Positions 62,755 to 64,000 of a stretch of 64,000 nt of DNA are shown here, in pieces. Location: NCBI RefSeq assembly GCF_007856155.1, contig NZ_CP042266.1, positions 434,001-498,000 of the forward strand. Direction: 5' to 3'. The position numbers were made by a program, and so were the translations under genes. This DNA comes from Streptomyces qinzhouensis (GTDB lineage: Bacteria > Actinomycetota > Actinomycetes > Streptomycetales > Streptomycetaceae). Numbering within the stretch: position 1 is the first letter of the stretch; each line of letters begins with the position of its first letter. Under the pieces are notes generated by a model. It was not told where the DNA came from. It ran no database searches and saw only the letters and a program-made list of their open reading frames with translations.

Positions 62755-62770
62755 ATTGGTCTACACCATT
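62755..62770. promoter_or_regulatory. DasR-responsive element (dre) upstream of nagB
   Basis: ATTGGTCTACACCATT is a near-palindrome that matches the DasR consensus ACTGGTCTAGACCACT closely. DasR, a GntR-family repressor released by glucosamine-6-phosphate, controls aminosugar genes including nagB in streptomycetes. The site is 49 bp before the nagB start, suitable for promoter occlusion. Confidence 0.9.
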
Positions 62771-62819
62771 GCGCAGACCGACTGCCACCCAGCGTGCGCA
62801 CACACAGACAGGGACTTCC

Positions 62820-63602
62820 GTGGAAGTTGTCATCGTTCCGGATGCCGCCGCAGGCGGCGAACTCATCGCCGAAGCCATGGCCGCCCTGCTGCGGCGCAAG
62901 CCCGAGGCCCTTCTCGGGGTCGCCACCGGGTCCACCCCGCTGCCCGTCTACCGGGCGCTGTCCGCCAAGGTCCGGGCCGGTGAGGTGGAGGTGTCCGGGG
63001 CCCGGATATGCCAGCTCGACGAGTATGTCGGGCTGCCCGCGGGACACCCCGAGTCCTACCGTTCCGTGGTGCTGCGGGAGGTCGTGGAGCCGCTCGGGCT
63101 CGCCGAGTCGGCCTTCATGGGACCCGACGGCGCCGCCGAGGACGTACCCGCCGCCTGTGCCGCCTACGACCGTGCGCTCACCGAGGCCGGCGGGGTGGAC
63201 CTCCAGCTGCTCGGCATCGGTACGGACGGGCACATCGGGTTCAACGAGCCCTGCTCGTCGCTGGCGTCGCGGACCCGTATCAAGACGCTCACCGAGCAGA
63301 CCCGCAAGGACAACGCCCGCTTCTTCGACAGCATCGACCAGGTTCCGCACCATGTGATCACGCAGGGAATCGGGACCATTCTGGAGGCACGGCACGTGGT
63401 GCTGCTGGCCACCGGCGAGTCGAAGGCGGACGCCGTGGCGCTGGCCGTCGAGGGGCCGCTGTCCGCGCTGGTCCCGGCTTCGGCGCTGCAGCTCCACCCG
63501 CATGCCACGATCGTCGCCGACGAAGCCGCCGCCTCGCGGCTCAAGCTGGGCGACTACTTCCGTGCCACCTACGCGGCCAAGCCCGCGTGGCAGGGGATCT
63601 GA
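62820..63602 (+). CDS. nagB: Glucosamine-6-phosphate deaminase
   Basis: 260 residues from GTG at 62820 (weak AGGGA upstream). It has 'GVATGSTPLPVYRAL' (phosphate loop), 'CQLDEYVGLPAGHPESY' with the general-base Asp, 'LLGIGTDGHIGFNEP' with the catalytic Asp/His, and 'VITQGIGTILEARHV'. It converts glucosamine-6-phosphate to fructose-6-phosphate and ammonia in the cytoplasm, supporting growth on chitin. It is monocistronic, with a DasR site before and a terminator after. Confidence 0.97.
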   Translation: MEVVIVPDAAAGGELIAEAMAALLRRKPEALLGVATGSTPLPVYRALSAKVRAGEVEVSGARICQLDEYVGLPAGHPESYRSVVLREVVEPLGLAESAFMGPDGAAEDVPAACAAYDRALTEAGGVDLQLLGIGTDGHIGFNEPCSSLASRTRIKTLTEQTRKDNARFFDSIDQVPHHVITQGIGTILEARHVVLLATGESKADAVALAVEGPLSALVPASALQLHPHATIVADEAAASRLKLGDYFRATYAAKPAWQGI

Positions 63603-63628
63603 GCCCTCGGCCCGAGACCGGTCGCGCC

Positions 63629-63667
63629 CCGTCCGGTTCCCGTGGGACACCCGCGGAAACCGGACGG
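63629..63667 (+). terminator. Hairpin terminator after nagB
   Basis: A perfect 10-bp stem CCGTCCGGTT/AACCGGACGG (63629-63638 with 63658-63667) has an inner CCCG-CGGG extension possible, 27 bases after the nagB stop. It has no T-run, as is usual in high-GC hosts. Confidence 0.75.
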
Positions 63668-63847
63668 CTTCGGCGAGTAACCGTCTTGACCTGCCGGAGG
63701 GCCGCCGGGGGTATCGATTCCGTCCCGGCCGGAACAAATCCAGCGCGCAACCACCCCTCGTAGCCCCGGGGTTGATACGGTGCGCTGGCCCGGTGCCGCC
63801 CGCGCGCGCCGGGCGGCGTGCGGATGTGCGGCCCCGGGGGGAACCAC

Positions 63848-64000
63848 ATGGACGACGACAGCGCCGTATTCGGCGGCCCGCCGGGTGACGGAGCAGAGGG
63901 CCCGGCGGGCGGCGGGAAGGACCCCGACGACGCCGATATGGTCCGGGCGAGCCTGGAGCGCGTCAGACGCCGGGGCGGGCATGTGGTCCGGTACTTCTTC
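63848..64000 (+). CDS. Start of an unidentified gene (cut by window edge)
   Basis: 51 codons from ATG at 63848, preceded by a GGGGGGAA purine run seven or eight bases upstream. The N-terminus is acidic and Gly-rich ('MDDDSAVFGGPPGDG') and turns basic at 'RASLERVRRRGGHVVRYFF'. Too little is visible to name a family. Confidence 0.6.
   Translation, partial: MDDDSAVFGGPPGDGAEGPAGGGKDPDDADMVRASLERVRRRGGHVVRYFF

Noticed and set aside
62313..63737. Minus-strand 474-residue frame opposite nagB
   Set aside because: Shadow of nagB plus the intergenic repeats; low-complexity Gly/Arg sequence.

Overview
The window is very GC-rich, uses Shine-Dalgarno starts with many GTG codons and GTGA/ATGA overlaps, and carries families typical of actinomycetes (SARP and AfsR regulators, DUF5999, DUF6415, DUF6193, class F sortase, a DasR operator). 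It is almost certainly a Streptomyces or close relative, probably from an accessory or arm-like part of the chromosome because mobile-element debris and regulators are dense.

Layout. (1) 1-24.3 kb: a small modular type I polyketide cluster. It has a divergent class III aminotransferase (cut by the window edge), a two-protein PKS (KSQ loading module plus three extension modules) ending in a thioester reductase, and an operon of FMN reductase, small SARP and large SARP/cyclase-like/ATPase regulator. The domain order predicts a C9 aldehyde that is transaminated, which would favour a cyclic imine or piperidine-type alkaloid. (2) 24.7-31.7 kb: histidine kinase, receiver and NarL regulator genes, an unusual metzincin-like protease and a beta-trefoil lectin. 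(3) 31.9-34.5 kb: an IS607-type element that splits a small gene; its junctions can be read to the base. (4) 35-53.5 kb: an island bounded by two diverged ~197-bp direct repeats. It holds Tn3 and cis-prenyltransferase pseudogenes, an orphan low-GC terpene cyclase, an anti-sigma-like kinase with DUF6415, and an SDR. It continues with a TPR regulator divergent from a tightly overlapping operon (radical SAM, racemase, HhH-GPD protein, PfkB kinase, nucleoside deoxyribosyltransferase, dTMP-kinase-like, MazG). It ends with an NLR-like group (cyclase-homology protein, membrane protein, NACHT ATPase) sharing a short repeat motif, and a HEPN/zinc-ribbon protein. (5) 53.6-64 kb: core-like genes: dhaKLM, an IS110 transposase, a secreted protein plus class F sortase, a large AfsR-family regulator, repeat-rich intergenic DNA, and nagB under a DasR operator.

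Two sets of genes best fit the idea of an undescribed system. One is the 47.5-52.8 kb group, read here as a candidate STAND/NLR conflict module with amyloid-like signalling motifs and a possible HEPN RNase next door. The other is the 41.5-47.3 kb nucleotide-chemistry operon. Both readings are inference from motifs seen by eye; no database search was possible.
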